Assembly: GCA_964540995.1 (NCBI GenBank)
Contig: CAZIOU010000008.1
Coordinates: forward strand, 1 to 51,889
DNA: 51,889 bases
Source of the DNA: JAZDLR01 sp964540995
GTDB lineage: Bacteria > Patescibacteriota > Patescibacteriia > UBA1558 > 2-01-FULL-52-15
Direction of reading: 5' to 3'
Below are positions 50,914 to 51,889 of this stretch, piece by piece. The notes beneath the pieces are model-generated. The model was not told the origin of the DNA. It ran no database searches and saw only the letters and a program-made list of their open reading frames with translations. How positions within the stretch are numbered: the first letter of the stretch is position 1; each line of letters starts with the position of its first letter. The position numbers were made by a program, and so were the translations under genes.

Positions 50914-51354
50914 ATGAAAAATACAGGTAGCTTGGCCGTAGTCCATCCCAATGATGGAATTGGCATTTACGTCAGGACGATCGAAATATTAACCGATAAC
51001 GCTTCATATTTCAGATCAGAAAGTCCAACGTCCAATCGTACCCTTGATCCTCTTATTTTGTCTCGCTATGGGCAGATACTGCATATGATGCGAAGAGTGC
51101 GAGCGATCACTCAGGAAGAAATTGTCGTTTTGGAGAGATGTCTCTCCAACTATGGCCAGCTTCCTCCAGAGGTCATAACGCTTGTTCGTCTGATTTTTGA
51201 GGCTGAAGGTGAACCTACTTCGGAAGATGAACGACATGTTGCCTGGACACGGATTGCCAAGGATCGTCGGCAATTATATGAGTCGATGACCGTTGATGTA
51301 GATGTTACTGTCTTGGCATCATTCTTCTTTACGGCACAGATTAACGCTGCCTAG
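50914..51354 (+). CDS. Hypothetical helical protein with strong SD
   Basis: An unrecognised 146-aa protein. An upstream in-frame start exists at 50863, but ATG at 50914 follows GAGGAGGG by a few nt and is preferred. The sequence is mostly helical and polar (RYGQILHMMRRVRAITQEEI, then LIFEAEGEPTSEDERHVAW), with no signal peptide. It forms a two-gene unit with the next small gene between tRNA-Ile and the 16S 3' end, on the opposite strand to both. Function unknown. Confidence 0.55.
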   Translation: MKNTGSLAVVHPNDGIGIYVRTIEILTDNASYFRSESPTSNRTLDPLILSRYGQILHMMRRVRAITQEEIVVLERCLSNYGQLPPEVITLVRLIFEAEGEPTSEDERHVAWTRIAKDRRQLYESMTVDVDVTVLASFFFTAQINAA

Positions 51355-51384
51355 GGTTCATTTGAAACCAAAGGAGGTAGGTAT

Positions 51385-51627
51385 ATGACCCATGCATTGT
51401 TGGCTCTAGCACTGACCTTGTCGACGCATGATGTGCGACCGCCGGCTCGCTGGATGCCGCCACCGAAGCCGGTCATGACATTGACCGAGGTTGTGGTTCG
51501 GGGTAAGCGGTTAGGTTACGGTGACTGTGGTTGCGCTCAAGCAATCATGATGTGGGATGAAAGCGCCTACGGTGCCGGTGGGACATATCGGGGAACCGAG
51601 CTTATGTCCTGGGTAGGGGGCAAGTAG
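51385..51627 (+). CDS. Small hypothetical protein with signal-like N-terminus
   Basis: An 80-aa protein. ATG at 51385 follows AAAGGAGG by about 6 nt. The N-terminus MTHALLALALTLSTHDVRPP could be a short signal sequence, though it lacks an initial positive charge. Then come a Pro-rich stretch (PPARWMPPPKPVM), TEVVVRGKRLGYG and two close cysteines (GDCGCA). A strong terminator follows. Function unknown. Confidence 0.5.
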   Translation: MTHALLALALTLSTHDVRPPARWMPPPKPVMTLTEVVVRGKRLGYGDCGCAQAIMMWDESAYGAGGTYRGTELMSWVGGK

Positions 51628-51632
51628 TACTT

Positions 51633-51668
51633 CGGCCGTCCAGCTTAGCTGGACGGCCGTTTTCTTAA
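51633..51668 (+). terminator. Terminator of the small two-gene unit
   Basis: GGCCGTCCAGC pairs with GCTGGACGGCC around TTA, followed by GTTTTCTT. Confidence 0.88.
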
Positions 51669-51669
51669 A

Positions 51670-51691
51670 TAAAAAACCAGCCTCGCGGCTG
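51670..51691 (-). terminator. Terminator of the 16S rRNA transcript
   Basis: On the minus strand CAGCC, loop GCGA and GGCTG are followed by GGTTTTTTATTT. It lies about 150 bp past the 16S 3' end. Another palindrome (TTATCCCGC/GCGGGATAA, 51701-51719) lies just before it. Confidence 0.7.
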
Positions 51692-51841
51692 CTTTTGATT
51701 TATCCCGCTGAGCGGGATAAACACCAGATATAACAACTAGAATGTGACGGCTAATGGTTGAATGATATTGCTATCATTCGTTCCCCCAGAGGGGGATCGA
51801 CTAATGTCTTGTACCGTGAGGTACAGGACGATATCTCCTTA

Positions 51842-51889
51842 GAAAGGAGGTGATCCATCCACAGCTTCCGCTACGGATGCCTTGTTACG
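51842..51889 (-). rRNA. rrs: 16S ribosomal RNA, 3' end only
   Basis: The reverse complement of the last 48 bases reads CGTAACAAGGCATCCGTAGC, then GGATCACCTCCTTT, the universal 16S 3' end including the anti-SD. The rest of the gene is outside the window. The CGTAACAAGG block and the helix 45 region are recognisable. Confidence 0.95.

Overview
The window looks like a piece of a Patescibacteria (candidate phyla radiation) chromosome using the standard code. The reasons are the compact gene order, many core genes with no visible Shine-Dalgarno (SD) sequence or almost no leader, secreted proteins built on a duplicated GKILLQVE...GEAWYV domain that I associate with this group, and a 16S rRNA gene that is not followed by 23S. 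Assignment to a class (ABY1-like) would be a guess. The 16S 3' end (minus strand, right edge) carries an intact anti-SD.

Left to right: 1-6176 is a plus-strand type IV pilus operon (pilB, pilC, four pilin-like genes, two with large adhesive domains). 6145-8885 holds a minus-strand polysaccharide polymerase/ligase and flippase pair. 9630-13702 holds recA, a RodZ-like gene and ftsK. 13801-21876 holds a hypothetical gene, rpoC and rpoB with a clear promoter and a structured leader. 22505-25328 is a plus-strand run of small orphan genes with strong SD sites, including an isolated ClpX-type zinc finger. 25401-28317 is a Mur ligase, FemAB and ruvA operon. 34094-36944 holds uvrB and truB, then small orphans, rpsT, holA, polA and proC (with a possible attenuator). 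43875-51889 holds six tRNAs, secreted or cell-wall proteins, small enzymes and the 16S 3' end.

The outstanding feature is 28543-33916. A divergent IS110-family-like protein (506 aa, apparently without the DEDD and serine catalytic residues) is embedded in an array of about 56 imperfect inverted-repeat units, 39 downstream and 17 upstream of the gene on its own strand. Each unit is 41-60 bp, with a period near 62 bp. It has an outer stem of 6-12 bp whose sequence differs between units but stays self-complementary. Inside are two internal-loop strands of about 8-12 nt, usually around a small inner hairpin. The block is bracketed by a near-consensus minus-strand promoter (TTGACA, 17 bp, TATAAA) and a strong minus-strand terminator, so one RNA of about 5.3 kb may carry all units and the mRNA. 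The architecture resembles a concatenation of IS110 bridge-RNA loops and is conceptually close to TIGR-Tas systems, but the unit length and variable stems differ from what I know of either. I regard it as a candidate undescribed RNA-guided system.

Secondary themes are palindromic mini-elements inserted in frame into truB, uvrB and polA, a tRNA-Cys followed by a broken duplicate split by GC-rich palindromes, and a split between SD-less core genes and strongly SD-led accessory genes.
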